16,834 nucleotides of DNA from an uncultured Methanobrevibacter sp. (GCA_905235495.1 CAJOMK010000046.1:1-16834); one strand, 5' to 3'. Shown: positions 1-8,791, numbered from the stretch's first letter. Made by a program: numbers and translations. The notes: generated by a model not told the origin, from the letters alone.

Positions 1-1
1 A

Positions 2-988
2 GAACTTTTGGAAAGTCAAAGGTGTGGGAATATGGAGGTAATTCCTGTAAGGTTAAATAATAATGGAAATAAGGATTATTTAACTTTAAGAAGAGGAATG
101 AGTGCAGGATTTGTTGAACTAACTGAATGTGAAGTATCTACTGTAGGTGCTGTACTTGCAAAAAACAACTCCAATATTCCATTGGTCTTGATTGACGGGG
201 ATGAAATTGTAGGAGCAAAGCAAAACAGAATCATGAACAGATCTCTTATAATCCCACCTAAAACCACCATGGCTGTTTCTGTAAGTTGTACCGAACAAGG
301 AAGATGGCATTATGGCAGGTCTAGAAGGGATATCTATGAGGGGGAGCACATTAATTATGACGGAAGTGATTTGTCTGAAAACTTTGAGGCTTCAGATTTT
401 GCAGCTGATTTTTCAACACGAAAAGCTAAATCTGAAAACTTATTCCAAAATCTAGATTGCCAATCTTCTGTCTGGAATTCAATAAGCGGGCTTGAAAACA
501 AGACTGCATTCAAATCAAGAACAGGTGCTTTGAATGACAATTATGAAAATCATAGGCTTATTCATGATGATCATTTAAGACATTTTAAATTGGAATATGG
601 TCAATCTGGTGCAATATTTATAATTAATGGCCAAATAAAAGGTTTGGAGTTGTTCTATAATCCACTTGTATATCAGGAATATCATGAAAAAATCTATAGA
701 AGTTACATTATGGAAGCGATATCAAATAAATCTTCATATAGATTAGATATTAGTTATAATCAACTTAAATCATTTTTAAGAGAAATTTCCAATGCGGAGT
801 TCAGATATTCTGAAAATAAGGGAATCGGTCGACATATGAATTTCTCAAATATGTATGGAACAGGCTCTGTTTTGCTTGATGGAAGAAATTTGGTCCATTT
901 GAACTATTTCAACAGTCGTAATCCATATGTTGATTATGCAAAACATAAAAGATATGGGTCTTTTAGAGACTTTGTAGATGATTATTAA
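2..988 (+). CDS. ARPP-1 domain protein, 5'-partial
   Basis: The frame is open to the left edge of the window, so the true start is probably upstream. The first possible start inside the window, a TTG at 8, has no ribosome site before it. The N-terminal part resembles the ARPP-1 domain (a domain associated with ADP-ribosylglycohydrolase and rhodanese/phosphatase proteins). The resemblance rests on an opening strand MEVIPVRL, then the segments LVLIDGDEIVGAKQNR and NRSLIIPPKTT, and the cysteine-tryptophan region around SCTEQGRWHYG. About 325 residues are present, with no signal peptide or membrane helix. The second half, including GAIFIINGQIKGLELFYNP, also fits this family. The biochemical function is unknown. 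A palindromic T-rich terminator follows directly. Family assignment is from recall of motifs. Confidence 0.7.
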   Translation, partial: ELLESQRCGNMEVIPVRLNNNGNKDYLTLRRGMSAGFVELTECEVSTVGAVLAKNNSNIPLVLIDGDEIVGAKQNRIMNRSLIIPPKTTMAVSVSCTEQGRWHYGRSRRDIYEGEHINYDGSDLSENFEASDFAADFSTRKAKSENLFQNLDCQSSVWNSISGLENKTAFKSRTGALNDNYENHRLIHDDHLRHFKLEYGQSGAIFIINGQIKGLELFYNPLVYQEYHEKIYRSYIMEAISNKSSYRLDISYNQLKSFLREISNAEFRYSENKGIGRHMNFSNMYGTGSVLLDGRNLVHLNYFNSRNPYVDYAKHKRYGSFRDFVDDY

Positions 989-994
989 GCCAAT

Positions 995-1052
995 AGAAAA
1001 ATAATTATTTTTCTTTTCTCTTTTTTTTAGATAAATTTTTTTAAATTATCTA
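995..1052 (+). terminator. Terminator of the ARPP-1 gene
   Basis: A perfect 20-nt palindrome (995-1014, AGAAAAATAATTATTTTTCT) lies seven bases after the stop codon and is followed by a T-rich tract. A second hairpin follows at about 1029-1052, TAGATAA paired with TTATCTA. The next 150 bases are AT-rich without a recognisable gene. Confidence 0.6.
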
Positions 1053-1249
1053 TTTCTTTCTTCTTTTTTTAAAATAAAATGTTTTAAAATCATTTATTTT
1101 CTTATTTTTTAAACAAGTTTCATATTCCATTTTCACTATTCTCAAAAAGATTTTTCAATAAATATTTAAGATGTCAAAATAAATCATTAATAGTGAACTA
1201 ATAATTAATGTTTAAATAATTTTTATTTTTGAATGAATGGAGTAATTTT

Positions 1250-2503
1250 ATGAATAATTTTATTAAGAAATGGACAGAATCAAGTTTGATACTGAAAATA
1301 TTCATTGGTCTTATTTTAGGGGTTATTTTAGGTATCACTGTTCCCCAATATGAAATTATTGGACTTCTAGGAGAATTATTCGTAAACGCCTTAAAGGCAG
1401 CAGCTCCAATTCTTGTTTTTCTTTTGGTTTGTTCTGCTTTATCCAATGCAGGTGATGAAATTGGGACAAAATTCAAAAGAATCATATGCTTATATCTGTT
1501 CGCATCTTTCTTGGCAGCTTTAATAGGGGTCATTGGAAGTCATCTATTCCCTATAAGCATTACACTTACCGATGCAAGCTCTGTATCACCACCAGGAGGA
1601 TTATGGGATGTTTTGACTAATATATTATTAAACATATTTGCAAATCCTTTGCTTTCATTGACAAATGGTGATTATTTAGGAATTCTCTTTTGGGCATTTG
1701 TTTTAGGAATTTGCTTGAAGAAAGTGGGAAGTGAGAGTACAAAAGGTTTGCTCAGTGATTTTTCAGAAGCATTGACTATGGTTGTTGTGGGAATCATACA
1801 ATTTGCTCCAATCGGTATCATGTCCCTTGTTTTTACTGCTGTCAGTCAAAGTGGAGTGAGCATCTTTGTTCAGTATGGTGAATTGATAGCATTGATTGTT
1901 GGATGTATGCTCTTTGCTATTTTTGTTGTATATCCGATGATAGTGGCAGTAATCTTAAGACGCAATCCATATCCTCTTCTTTTCATTTGCCTAAAGGAAA
2001 GTGGTATAACTGCATTCTTTACAAGAAGTTCAGCAGCTAACATTCCAATCAATATGCTTCTTTGTGAAAAGCTTGGACTTGATGGGGATCTTTATTCCAT
2101 CAGCATTCCATTGGGAGCTACAATAAATACAGGTGGAGCAGCAATAACAATTACAATAATGACTTTGGCAGTATGTCATACATTAGGAATTGGAATAGAT
2201 TTGCCTAGCGCTCTTATTCTATGTGTAGTTTCCACCTTTGCGGCTTGTGGCGCTTCTGGTGTTGTAGGAGGTTCCCTCTTGCTAATTCCAATGGCATGTT
2301 CACTGTTTGGAATACCTACTGATGTTGCAATGCAGGCTGTTGCTGTAGGATTTATCATAGGAGTTATTCAGGACTCATTTGAAACAGCTCTTAACTCAAG
2401 CGGTGATCCTATGTTTACTGCAGCTGTGGATTATTACGACAGGGCAAAGAAAGGCAAACCAGTTAATTATTTGGGAGAATTTGCTAAAGATAATAAAGAA
2501 TAA
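1250..2503 (+). CDS. sstT: Serine/threonine:Na+ symporter, SstT type
   Basis: This is a member of the dicarboxylate/amino acid:cation symporter (DAACS) family, and the SstT branch is the best fit. It would import serine and threonine with sodium across the cytoplasmic membrane. The 417-residue length matches E. coli SstT (about 414). Hydrophobic segments run throughout. The family signatures are visible: SSAANIPINM at about residues 260-270 (hairpin loop HP1 region) and GATINTGGAAITIT at about 290-303 (the TM7 sodium/substrate motif). The ATG at 1250 is chosen because GGAG at 1239-1242 lies seven bases upstream. A TTG at 1229 would add seven residues but has no ribosome site. The gene stands alone, with a T-rich tail after it. 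Specificity for serine/threonine rather than other small amino acids is inferred from family resemblance. Confidence 0.88.
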   Translation: MNNFIKKWTESSLILKIFIGLILGVILGITVPQYEIIGLLGELFVNALKAAAPILVFLLVCSALSNAGDEIGTKFKRIICLYLFASFLAALIGVIGSHLFPISITLTDASSVSPPGGLWDVLTNILLNIFANPLLSLTNGDYLGILFWAFVLGICLKKVGSESTKGLLSDFSEALTMVVVGIIQFAPIGIMSLVFTAVSQSGVSIFVQYGELIALIVGCMLFAIFVVYPMIVAVILRRNPYPLLFICLKESGITAFFTRSSAANIPINMLLCEKLGLDGDLYSISIPLGATINTGGAAITITIMTLAVCHTLGIGIDLPSALILCVVSTFAACGASGVVGGSLLLIPMACSLFGIPTDVAMQAVAVGFIIGVIQDSFETALNSSGDPMFTAAVDYYDRAKKGKPVNYLGEFAKDNKE

Positions 2504-2540
2504 TCTTTTCTTTTTTTCTCTTACTATTGTTTTTTTTTTT

Positions 2541-2600
2541 ATTTTTAAGATTTGTTTTATTATTTTTAAGGTTGTTTTTTCTATTTTTAGGATTTTTCTT
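2541..2600 (+). repeat. 21-bp T-rich tandem repeat in the sstT 3' region
   Basis: Three imperfect copies with exact 21-bp spacing start at 2541, 2562 and 2583. Each begins ATTTTTA(A/G)G and ends in a T-run. They lie in the T-rich transcript end of sstT and probably act as several successive archaeal oligo-U terminators. Confidence 0.6.
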
Positions 2601-2643
2601 ATCAATTAAATTTTTAAATTCTAAAATTATAAAAATAAGAATA

Positions 2644-2658
2644 ATTATAATATAATTA
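2644..2658 (+). promoter_or_regulatory. Probable TATA box for cca
   Basis: TTATAATATAATT about 50 bases before the cca ATG is the best TATA-like element in the gap. A start of transcription near 2675-2680 would give a short leader. The ribosome site is weak (GGGA at about 2692). Confidence 0.35.
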
Positions 2659-2702
2659 TTGAAGAATAGATTTTACTTAAGAAAAATTACTGGGAACTGA
2701 AA

Positions 2703-4172
2703 ATGAATTATGAACTTATTTTAAAAGAATTAATGCCAAGTCAAGAAGAACGTGATGCAATTTATGAAACAACTAAAAAAATAATAGATTTCATCAATGA
2801 AACCTGCGAAGAAGAAGGTCTCAATGCTAAAGCAAATGCAGTAGGTTCTGTTGCTAAAAATACTTGGTTAAAAGGCAATTCAGATATAGATATCTTTATT
2901 AGCTTTCCTTATGATGAAGAAACGGATTATCTTAAGGAAAAGGGTTTGTATTTGGCATATAAAACCAATGAAGCTTTTGATGGTGATTCCAGTGAGCATT
3001 ATGCTTCCCATCCTTATTTAACCTGTGATATAGATGGCTATGAAGTTGACATAGTTCCTTGTTATGACTTAGGTGAAGATAAGCCTATCAAATCTGCTGT
3101 TGATAGAACTATTTTGCATACCAATTACATTAAGAGTCATTTATTAAAAGAGCAGGAAGATGAAGTCCTATTGCTTAAGCAATTCATGGCTGCCATTGGA
3201 ACCTATGGTTCAGAATTCAAAACCGGTGGATTTGCAGGTTACTTATGTGAATTGCTTATTTTAAACTACGGCACTTTTGAAGATACCTTAAGGGCGGCTC
3301 AAAAATGGAAATTCCACACAACCATTGACTTGGAGGATTTTGGGACTGCAAACGATAACATCTTTAAGGAAGACCCTCTTGTATTCATTGACCCAACAGA
3401 CAAGAACAGGAATGTTGGAGCTGCCTTAAGAATAGAAAGATTTGTTGATTTCATTGTAGCCTCAAGAAACTTCTTGGCATTTGTTGATGATGAAAGAGAA
3501 GATAAGGTCATTGAATTCTTCAAACCACTTCAAAAACAACATCTTTTGAACAAATCCAATGGGGAAATTGCAGATTATATTGCCGAATCATTTAAGGATA
3601 GACAGACTCAAACTTTAATAATTAAATTCCCTATTCCAGAAATCTCTGCAGATACTCTCCATCCACAGCTTCTAAAAACAATAGATTCAATTTGTGAAAA
3701 ATTGGAAGGGGAAGATTTTTCTGTCTTTAAGTATGCATACTGGACTGATGAAGAGAGATATGTTATCTTCACAATTGAACTGAATGTTTTCAAACAAGGA
3801 AAATATTATATACATGAAGGACCTAAAGTCTGGCCAAAGAAAGCCTGTGAAAACTTTAAGGCAAAATGGGGAGATGCATTATATCCATTGGATGAGTATA
3901 TGGTATTGACAAGAGAAAGAGAATTCAAAACTGCAAAAGAATTCATCGCACATCTGTTGAAATTGGAAAATATCCATATAATCAAGGTTGGAAAGAATAT
4001 TAAAGAGGCAATCTGCAATGATTATGCTCTTTTTAAAATTGATGAATTTTTAAAAGATTTGGATAATCATTTTAACTATGATACTGATAAAATGAATAGT
4101 GAAGAATTGGCATTTGATTATTTAAACGCTTTAGATGACTTCTTAAATCCTGGCCAATACATTAAGAGGTAA
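2703..4172 (+). CDS. cca: Archaeal CCA-adding enzyme (tRNA nucleotidyltransferase)
   Basis: This is a class I CCA tRNA nucleotidyltransferase. It adds or repairs the 3' CCA of tRNAs in the cytoplasm using CTP and ATP, without a nucleic acid template. The polymerase beta-type nucleotidyltransferase signature is clear: GS at residues 48-49, then the metal-binding D61 and D63 in NSDIDIF, and a third carboxylate, D116, in YEVDIVPCYD. The segment TGGFAGYLCELLI fits the central domain that follows the catalytic head in archaeal enzymes. At 489 residues it is somewhat longer than A. fulgidus CCA (437). It is flanked by T-rich terminators on both sides and appears to be a single-gene transcript. No frame defects were seen. 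Confidence 0.93.
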   Translation: MNYELILKELMPSQEERDAIYETTKKIIDFINETCEEEGLNAKANAVGSVAKNTWLKGNSDIDIFISFPYDEETDYLKEKGLYLAYKTNEAFDGDSSEHYASHPYLTCDIDGYEVDIVPCYDLGEDKPIKSAVDRTILHTNYIKSHLLKEQEDEVLLLKQFMAAIGTYGSEFKTGGFAGYLCELLILNYGTFEDTLRAAQKWKFHTTIDLEDFGTANDNIFKEDPLVFIDPTDKNRNVGAALRIERFVDFIVASRNFLAFVDDEREDKVIEFFKPLQKQHLLNKSNGEIADYIAESFKDRQTQTLIIKFPIPEISADTLHPQLLKTIDSICEKLEGEDFSVFKYAYWTDEERYVIFTIELNVFKQGKYYIHEGPKVWPKKACENFKAKWGDALYPLDEYMVLTREREFKTAKEFIAHLLKLENIHIIKVGKNIKEAICNDYALFKIDEFLKDLDNHFNYDTDKMNSEELAFDYLNALDDFLNPGQYIKR

Positions 4173-4330
4173 TCATTTTCATTTAAAAAAAATCAGTTGT
4201 TATTTCCACCTATCATTTTTATTTTATTTTATTTAATTTTATTTTTTTGAATAATTTCATTTTAATTTTTATTATAATTTTTTTCATATTTTTTTATATT
4301 TTTTATATTTTTTTTAAATTTTCAAAAACT
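4173..4330 (+). terminator. T-rich region after cca
   Basis: A stretch with many runs of five to eight T follows the cca stop. It is compatible with archaeal oligo-U termination. No gene or strong hairpin is seen before the TATA box at 4330. Confidence 0.45.
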
Positions 4331-4350
4331 ATATATACTTAACTTTATAA
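4330..4350 (+). promoter_or_regulatory. TATA boxes of the adhesin-like gene
   Basis: TATATATA at 4330-4337, preceded by an A-rich stretch (CAAAAAC) that could be a BRE, is a strong archaeal promoter candidate. A second TATA-like element, TTTATAAAC, follows at about 4344-4352. Either would start transcription near 4356-4375, roughly 285-300 nt before the ATG. Confidence 0.55.
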
Positions 4351-4374
4351 ACTTTAAAATAATATGTTGTTGTT

Positions 4375-4640
4375 GATTCTGTAACGGATTTGATGGTGGC
4401 ATATTATAGTAAAAAAATTCTTTTACTATGGAAATTGTATTTTCCAAATAAACTATTATGTAACTAGAGTTTGAAAATATTAGCTATTAGTTAAATTTTT
4501 CACACAAACTTGAAAAATTAGATTTAAGGTAAAGATTTATTGGTTATGAAATTCTAATGAGTTTTATAAACTCAATAAACAATGTTTTTTTCTAATGAGT
4601 TACTGATATTATAGAAGTTTTTTTAGATGAAAATTTCTTA
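4375..4640 (+). promoter_or_regulatory. Hairpin-rich 5' leader of the adhesin-like gene
   Basis: This gene-free stretch between promoter and start holds several perfect inverted repeats. ATAGTAAAA (4406-4414) pairs with 4421-4429. GGAAA (4430-4434) pairs with TTTCC (4441-4445). AATTTTTC (4494-4501) pairs with 4512-4519. TGAGTTT (4558-4564) pairs with 4568-4574 and is followed by a T7 run from about 4585. The 12-base word TTCTAATGAGTT occurs twice, at about 4552 and 4590. The composition is less T-biased than ordinary spacers nearby. It could be a structured mRNA leader or a separate small RNA ending at the T run. No known riboswitch class was recognised. Confidence 0.45.
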
Positions 4641-4657
4641 AAAATTAGGTGAACTTT

Positions 4658-6904
4658 ATGGGTAAATTGAAAAACAAAATTTTGTTGATATTATTGATAG
4701 GCATCATCTTATGTTCTGTTCAAGCTATTGCTGCAGAAGAAATTAGTGATGCTGACAGTGTTGATGTTTTTGATTTATCTAATGATATAGAAACTGTAGA
4801 AGCTGAAGCTCCTGATGAAGTCTTGACAGCGGATCCAGGTACTTTCACTGAATTACAAACTCAAGTTAATAATGCTGGTGATACTTTAGAATTGAATAAG
4901 AGTTATACCAAGCAGAATGGTGAACACCAAGTCATGATTGCTAAGGGAATCACAATTGATGGTAAAGGAAACACCATTGATGGTAATTTCATTAATACCC
5001 TTACTGGAAAGGGAATTATGTCCATTGATTCTAGAAACACAGTTACTTTGAAGAATATTAATTTTGTAAATTCTATAGGTTCTGCTATAGATATTTATAG
5101 TAATGTTAATATTATAAATTGTACTTTTAAGGACTGTATAGGTGTCGATGGTCTTTTCATTAATAATAATCAAGGCGCTGCTCTTTATATTGATGACGGT
5201 AATGTAAATATTGATCAGTGTGAGTTCATTGGCAATAATGCAAGTCAAGGTAGTGCTATTTATAATTCAGGTAAATTAACAATTTCTAACTCTAAATTTT
5301 TAGAAAACCAAGCTGATGCAAGAAGTATTAGTTTAGATGTTGAACGTGATCCTATAGACAGGTCCACCTTCCATAAATTTATCATTACCTTTACTGGTGA
5401 AGATAATCTTATAAATGGTATCTACACTACAAATGCGGTTACTTTGAACAATGTAACCTATTGGGGTGAAAATGGTGAGACCACTACCAGTTCTACACCT
5501 GCAAGAAGCAGAAATGAAGAAGGAATCACAGTTAACCTAGTTATTTATAGAGGTTTCCAAGTTGCATTAAACATTACTGCAGTAACTGATTCAAATGGTC
5601 AAGCTGTATTTACTAATACTACAGTAATTGATGAGCAACATTTGGAACCAGGCAGATATGAGGCATATGCTTACCACTATGCTGATGAATATTATACTTA
5701 TATTCACACTTGGACTGACTTTGAGTTCAACAGTAACAGAGTAAACCGTACCACTGTAGTTTCCAATGAGACAGTAACTGGTCATCCTGGTGACGTAATT
5801 GATTCAATTACTTTTGATGTAACCAGAACCGGTAGGCCTGACCCTGTTAAAAATGGTACTTTATCTGTAATCATTGATGGAAAGACCTATACCTCTCCAG
5901 TTAACGATGGTAAGGCTACATTCACTAATGTTGTATTACCTGATGCTAGTGGAAACTTTACAGTTAATTATGACAACACTTCTGGTTACTATTGGAAATC
6001 TTCTGGTAATCTTGAGATAATTGTAGAACCTTTTGACACTACTGTTTCCAATGTGACTGTTGTTAATAAGACTGGAAGAACTGTTGAATTTACCTTTGAT
6101 GTAACAGCTTCTGATGAATCTACTGTCAATGAAGGTAAAATATCCTTCAATTTCGATGGTACTGATTATGAAGCTGATGTTCAAGATGGTAAGGCTACCT
6201 TTGAAATTACTTTACCAAAACCTGGTAATTACACTGCTGATGTAACTTATACCGGTTCTAGTCGTTATGCTTCTTCTGAAGGAGTACTTAATGTAACTTC
6301 TCAAAAACTTGATGTAAAATTCGTTTCTGTTACCCAAGTAAATGGTAAAACAGGAGAAACCGTACAAGTTATTATGGTTTTAGTAGACGAATTCGGTAAT
6401 CCAGTATTAAGTGGAACCGCTTCATACACTATTGACTATTCTAATCCTAAATCCTTAGGAGCAGATGGTGGTGCAGAAGTTTCTGATGGTGAAGCAACAG
6501 TTGATGTTAAACTCGGTGCTGCAGGTACTTACCCTGCTAAGGCATCATATACAGGCGATGATATTTATAATGACGCTGAACAAGATGAAGAAGCTGTAAT
6601 TACAGAAGAAACTCCAGATGATGATGACGATGATTCTGATGATTCTGATGACGGCTCTGACGATTCTGATGATGGTTCAGATGACGGTTCTGATGATTCT
6701 GATGATAGTTCTGATGATTCTGATGATAGTTCTGATGATTCTGAAGAAACTTCAGATGACAGTTCTGAAAATGAATCTGGTTCTGAACCTACTGCATCTA
6801 AAACTGTAGCAGCAGGTGTTTTAGCAACTGGAAACCCAATTGCTATGCTCTTATTAGTATTATTGTCTTTAGTTTCAACTATATCTATTAGACGTCAAAA
6901 ATAA
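4658..6904 (+). CDS. Adhesin-like surface protein with beta-helix and Ig-like domains
   Basis: This is a predicted secreted cell-surface protein of 748 residues. An N-terminal signal peptide (about 1-25, basic KLKNK then LLILLIGIIL, A-rich end) leads into a parallel beta-helix/pectate-lyase-like region (about 55-270) with repeats such as ITIDGKGNTIDGN and VTLKNINFVN. Three or four Ig-like modules follow (about 285-650), recognisable by repeated DGKATF and GNYTADVTYTG strands. Next is an Asp/Ser-only linker (about 654-711) and a C-terminal hydrophobic helix (about 722-743) ending in RRQK, which would anchor it in the membrane. The order matches the adhesin-like proteins abundant in Methanobrevibacter. 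The ligand is unknown. The ATG at 4658 is preferred because AGGTGA at 4647-4652 is correctly spaced; a GTG at 4649 overlaps that site. Binding to host, plants, protozoa or other microbes is inference. Confidence 0.9.
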   Translation: MGKLKNKILLILLIGIILCSVQAIAAEEISDADSVDVFDLSNDIETVEAEAPDEVLTADPGTFTELQTQVNNAGDTLELNKSYTKQNGEHQVMIAKGITIDGKGNTIDGNFINTLTGKGIMSIDSRNTVTLKNINFVNSIGSAIDIYSNVNIINCTFKDCIGVDGLFINNNQGAALYIDDGNVNIDQCEFIGNNASQGSAIYNSGKLTISNSKFLENQADARSISLDVERDPIDRSTFHKFIITFTGEDNLINGIYTTNAVTLNNVTYWGENGETTTSSTPARSRNEEGITVNLVIYRGFQVALNITAVTDSNGQAVFTNTTVIDEQHLEPGRYEAYAYHYADEYYTYIHTWTDFEFNSNRVNRTTVVSNETVTGHPGDVIDSITFDVTRTGRPDPVKNGTLSVIIDGKTYTSPVNDGKATFTNVVLPDASGNFTVNYDNTSGYYWKSSGNLEIIVEPFDTTVSNVTVVNKTGRTVEFTFDVTASDESTVNEGKISFNFDGTDYEADVQDGKATFEITLPKPGNYTADVTYTGSSRYASSEGVLNVTSQKLDVKFVSVTQVNGKTGETVQVIMVLVDEFGNPVLSGTASYTIDYSNPKSLGADGGAEVSDGEATVDVKLGAAGTYPAKASYTGDDIYNDAEQDEEAVITEETPDDDDDDSDDSDDGSDDSDDGSDDGSDDSDDSSDDSDDSSDDSEETSDDSSENESGSEPTASKTVAAGVLATGNPIAMLLLVLLSLVSTISIRRQK
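6619..6790 (+). repeat. Low-complexity Asp-Ser repeat tract in the adhesin gene
   Basis: Repeated GATGATTCT/GATGACGGTTCT units encode runs of SDD and SDDG. The repeat forms a negatively charged, probably unstructured spacer between the Ig-like modules and the membrane anchor, similar in layout to SD-repeat stalks of bacterial surface proteins. Such tracts can change length by slippage. Confidence 0.85.
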
Positions 6905-6911
6905 GTTTTTT

Positions 6912-6950
6912 TTAGGAAGAGATTCCTCTTCCTAATTTTTTATTTTTTTT
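6912..6950 (+). terminator. Terminator of the adhesin-like gene
   Basis: TTAGGAAGAG (6912-6921) pairs perfectly with CTCTTCCTAA (6926-6935) around an ATTC loop, eight bases after the stop codon. A T-rich tract with a long T run follows. This is the cleanest intrinsic-type terminator in the window. Confidence 0.8.
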
Positions 6951-6990
6951 TAATTAAATTTAAACTTCTATTTTTTGTGATTTTTTAGGA

Positions 6991-7090
6991 ATATTTATGC
7001 TATTTTTTAGTTTATTGGATTTTTAATCAGTTTTATATTCATATTTATGCTATTTTTTAGTTTATTGGATTTTTAATCAGTTTTATATTC
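6991..7090. repeat. Perfect 2 x 50-bp tandem duplication
   Basis: Bases 6991-7040 and 7041-7090 are identical over all 50 positions. A decayed third start (TATTTTTTCG) follows at 7091. The unit contains no recognisable gene and lies between the adhesin terminator and the thpR promoter region. Perfect identity suggests a recent slippage duplication or an assembly artefact. Confidence 0.9.
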
Positions 7091-7204
7091 TATTTTTTCG
7101 ATTTTTGTCATATTCACAGTTTCCTTTTTCATATAATTAATATATAAACAATTAGAAACATATTATAAATAAAAAATATTTTTAAAAATTATTTGGGAGA
7201 TAGA

Positions 7205-7780
7205 ATGAAAAACATTGAAGAAAAGACTATTAGAAGTTTTTTAGCTATTGAACTTGATGAAGAGTTGGTTCCTAAGATATTGGATGTACAAAAGGAGTTT
7301 AAAAAGACCAATACTAATATAAAATATGTTCCTTCTCAAAATATGCACTTTACATTAAAGTTCTTTGGCAATATTGATTTGGATATGGTTGAAGATATCA
7401 GCTCTGCAGTTGAAAAGGTTATAAAAAACTATTCCACTTTTGAGTTGAATATTAAAAAATGTGGTTGTTTCCCAAATAAAAAGGTAATAAATGTTCTTTG
7501 GTTAGGTTTGGAAGAAGGATCTCCAATAAAAGGTTTGCAAAAGGATCTTGACAAGGAGTTTAGAAAATTAGGATTTAAAAAAGAAAAGAATTTCATTTCC
7601 CATTTAACTATTGGAAGGGTGAAAAGTCCTAAAAATAAAAAGGAAATTAGGGAGACCATTGAAAAATTGGAAGAAATTGAAATTGGTCAGAGGACAGTTT
7701 CCAGGATTTGCTTGAAAAAGAGTACTTTAACTCCTCAAGGGCCAATCTATGAGGATATTAAAGTGTTTGAATTGAATTAA
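7205..7780 (+). CDS. thpR: RNA 2',3'-cyclic phosphodiesterase (LigT family)
   Basis: This is a 2H phosphoesterase of the LigT/ThpR group, which opens 2',3'-cyclic phosphate ends of RNA to 2'-phosphate; a link to tRNA splicing ends is likely but not proven. The two catalytic HxTx motifs are present: H48-F-T-L in HFTLKFFG and H133-L-T-I in HLTIGRVK. The 191-residue length is typical of the family. The opening RSFLAIELDEELVPKI matches the family N-terminus. The ATG at 7205 is chosen because GGGAGA at 7195-7200 is a good ribosome site; a TTG at 7193 overlaps that site. The gene is followed by T-rich sequence and by a convergent transporter pseudogene. Confidence 0.92.
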   Translation: MKNIEEKTIRSFLAIELDEELVPKILDVQKEFKKTNTNIKYVPSQNMHFTLKFFGNIDLDMVEDISSAVEKVIKNYSTFELNIKKCGCFPNKKVINVLWLGLEEGSPIKGLQKDLDKEFRKLGFKKEKNFISHLTIGRVKSPKNKKEIRETIEKLEEIEIGQRTVSRICLKKSTLTPQGPIYEDIKVFELN

Positions 7781-7893
7781 TAGTTATTTTATTTTTAGTT
7801 TATTCATTTTTATGTCATTTTTAATCTAATTTTTATGTATTCATCTTGTAACTTGTATTTTTTGAATTTCAATTCATCCAAACACCCTAAAGA

Positions 7894-8791
7894 TTATTTC
7901 CCTATCAAGAATTTCAAGTAGTTATATGAAACGAAAATGACTAAAACCAATGCTATAATTGCCTGAATATAAAATAAATAGTTTAAAATATCTAATCCAA
8001 AGAATTTATAAGCTTTACCAGTAGCTATTGCACTTATGACAAACGGAAATGTAAATGCTGAAAAGCTTGGCATGAATTTTAATCTTTCAATGACTATAAG
8101 TTTGATTGCTTGGAAAAGTGCAAAAATATAAAAAATGCATGCCGTAGTAGATAACAGCAAGGAAGTTTGCATTAATTGGTAGTGCATTCACGTATCCAAC
8201 AATAATGATTGATAAAATTGCAGCATAGATGCAAATGAATGGTTTATTTTTATCGTCTATTGCAGTAAATTTAAGGTATCTGTAAGAGACTAAAATGAGT
8301 GTTGGTATCATCAACATAAATCCTATTCCAAAGAATATTAATCCATATTGCTGCAAGTTATATGCAGGTGCTGTAATGGCAGCCATTGTTATTCCAATAT
8401 ATACAATCCACCATGTTGCAAATACATTTTCAATATCAAAATCTTTCAAAACATAATTCTTTGTAAATACTATTATGATTGATAAATGAATGATTATTCC
8501 TAAAATCCATATTCAATGCTTTGTGATAATGGCAGGAATAATGGTTTTAAATATGTGCTGAACAGCATAAAAGCCATTGAAAATGCACCGAATGTGCTTA
8601 AGGCAATGAGATTATTCAATTCATTAAAGAAGGTATCAAAATCTAAAACAAGTTTTAATAATACCATGAATATCAGAATTGATCCAATTATAAAAAAATA
8701 TGCTGCTGAAATCAGTGAATATTTTTCCTAATGATAGAATTGCTAAAATTAGGCCAGTGATTGCCAAAGGTAGATTTTTTATGATGTTCAT
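7894..8791 (-). pseudogene. TDT (TehA/SLAC1-like) transporter, broken by three frameshifts
   Basis: Reading the minus strand from an ATG at 8791 gives MNIIKNLPLAITGLIL, a typical start of the tellurite-resistance/dicarboxylate (TDT) transporter family. The frame is then lost three times. The first break is at an A7 run (plus strand 8692-8698), the second near 8505-8520, and the third within 8110-8140 among A runs. Joining the segments restores about 297 residues with about ten hydrophobic helices, including family-like pieces such as SAFTFPFVISAIATGKAYKF and STYLKPL. An intact protein would be an inner-membrane anion or dicarboxylate channel. No ribosome site is obvious before the ATG. Three breaks suggest real decay, but all lie in or near homopolymers, so sequence error is possible. 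Confidence 0.75.

Noticed and set aside
2379..2609. 76-residue ORF overlapping the sstT end
   Set aside because: It begins inside sstT in another frame and its second half is a T-run artefact of Phe and Ile codons.
4393..4470. Upstream ORF of about 24 residues in the adhesin leader
   Set aside because: It has no ribosome site, no similarity, and overlaps the stem at 4406-4429; probably chance.
6618..6809. Met/Ile/Leu-rich 63-residue ORF
   Set aside because: It is a shifted reading of the GATGAT/TCT repeat of the adhesin stalk.
8516..8731. Plus-strand ORF of 71 residues
   Set aside because: It is antisense to the TDT transporter frame; the minus strand gives recognisable membrane helices there.
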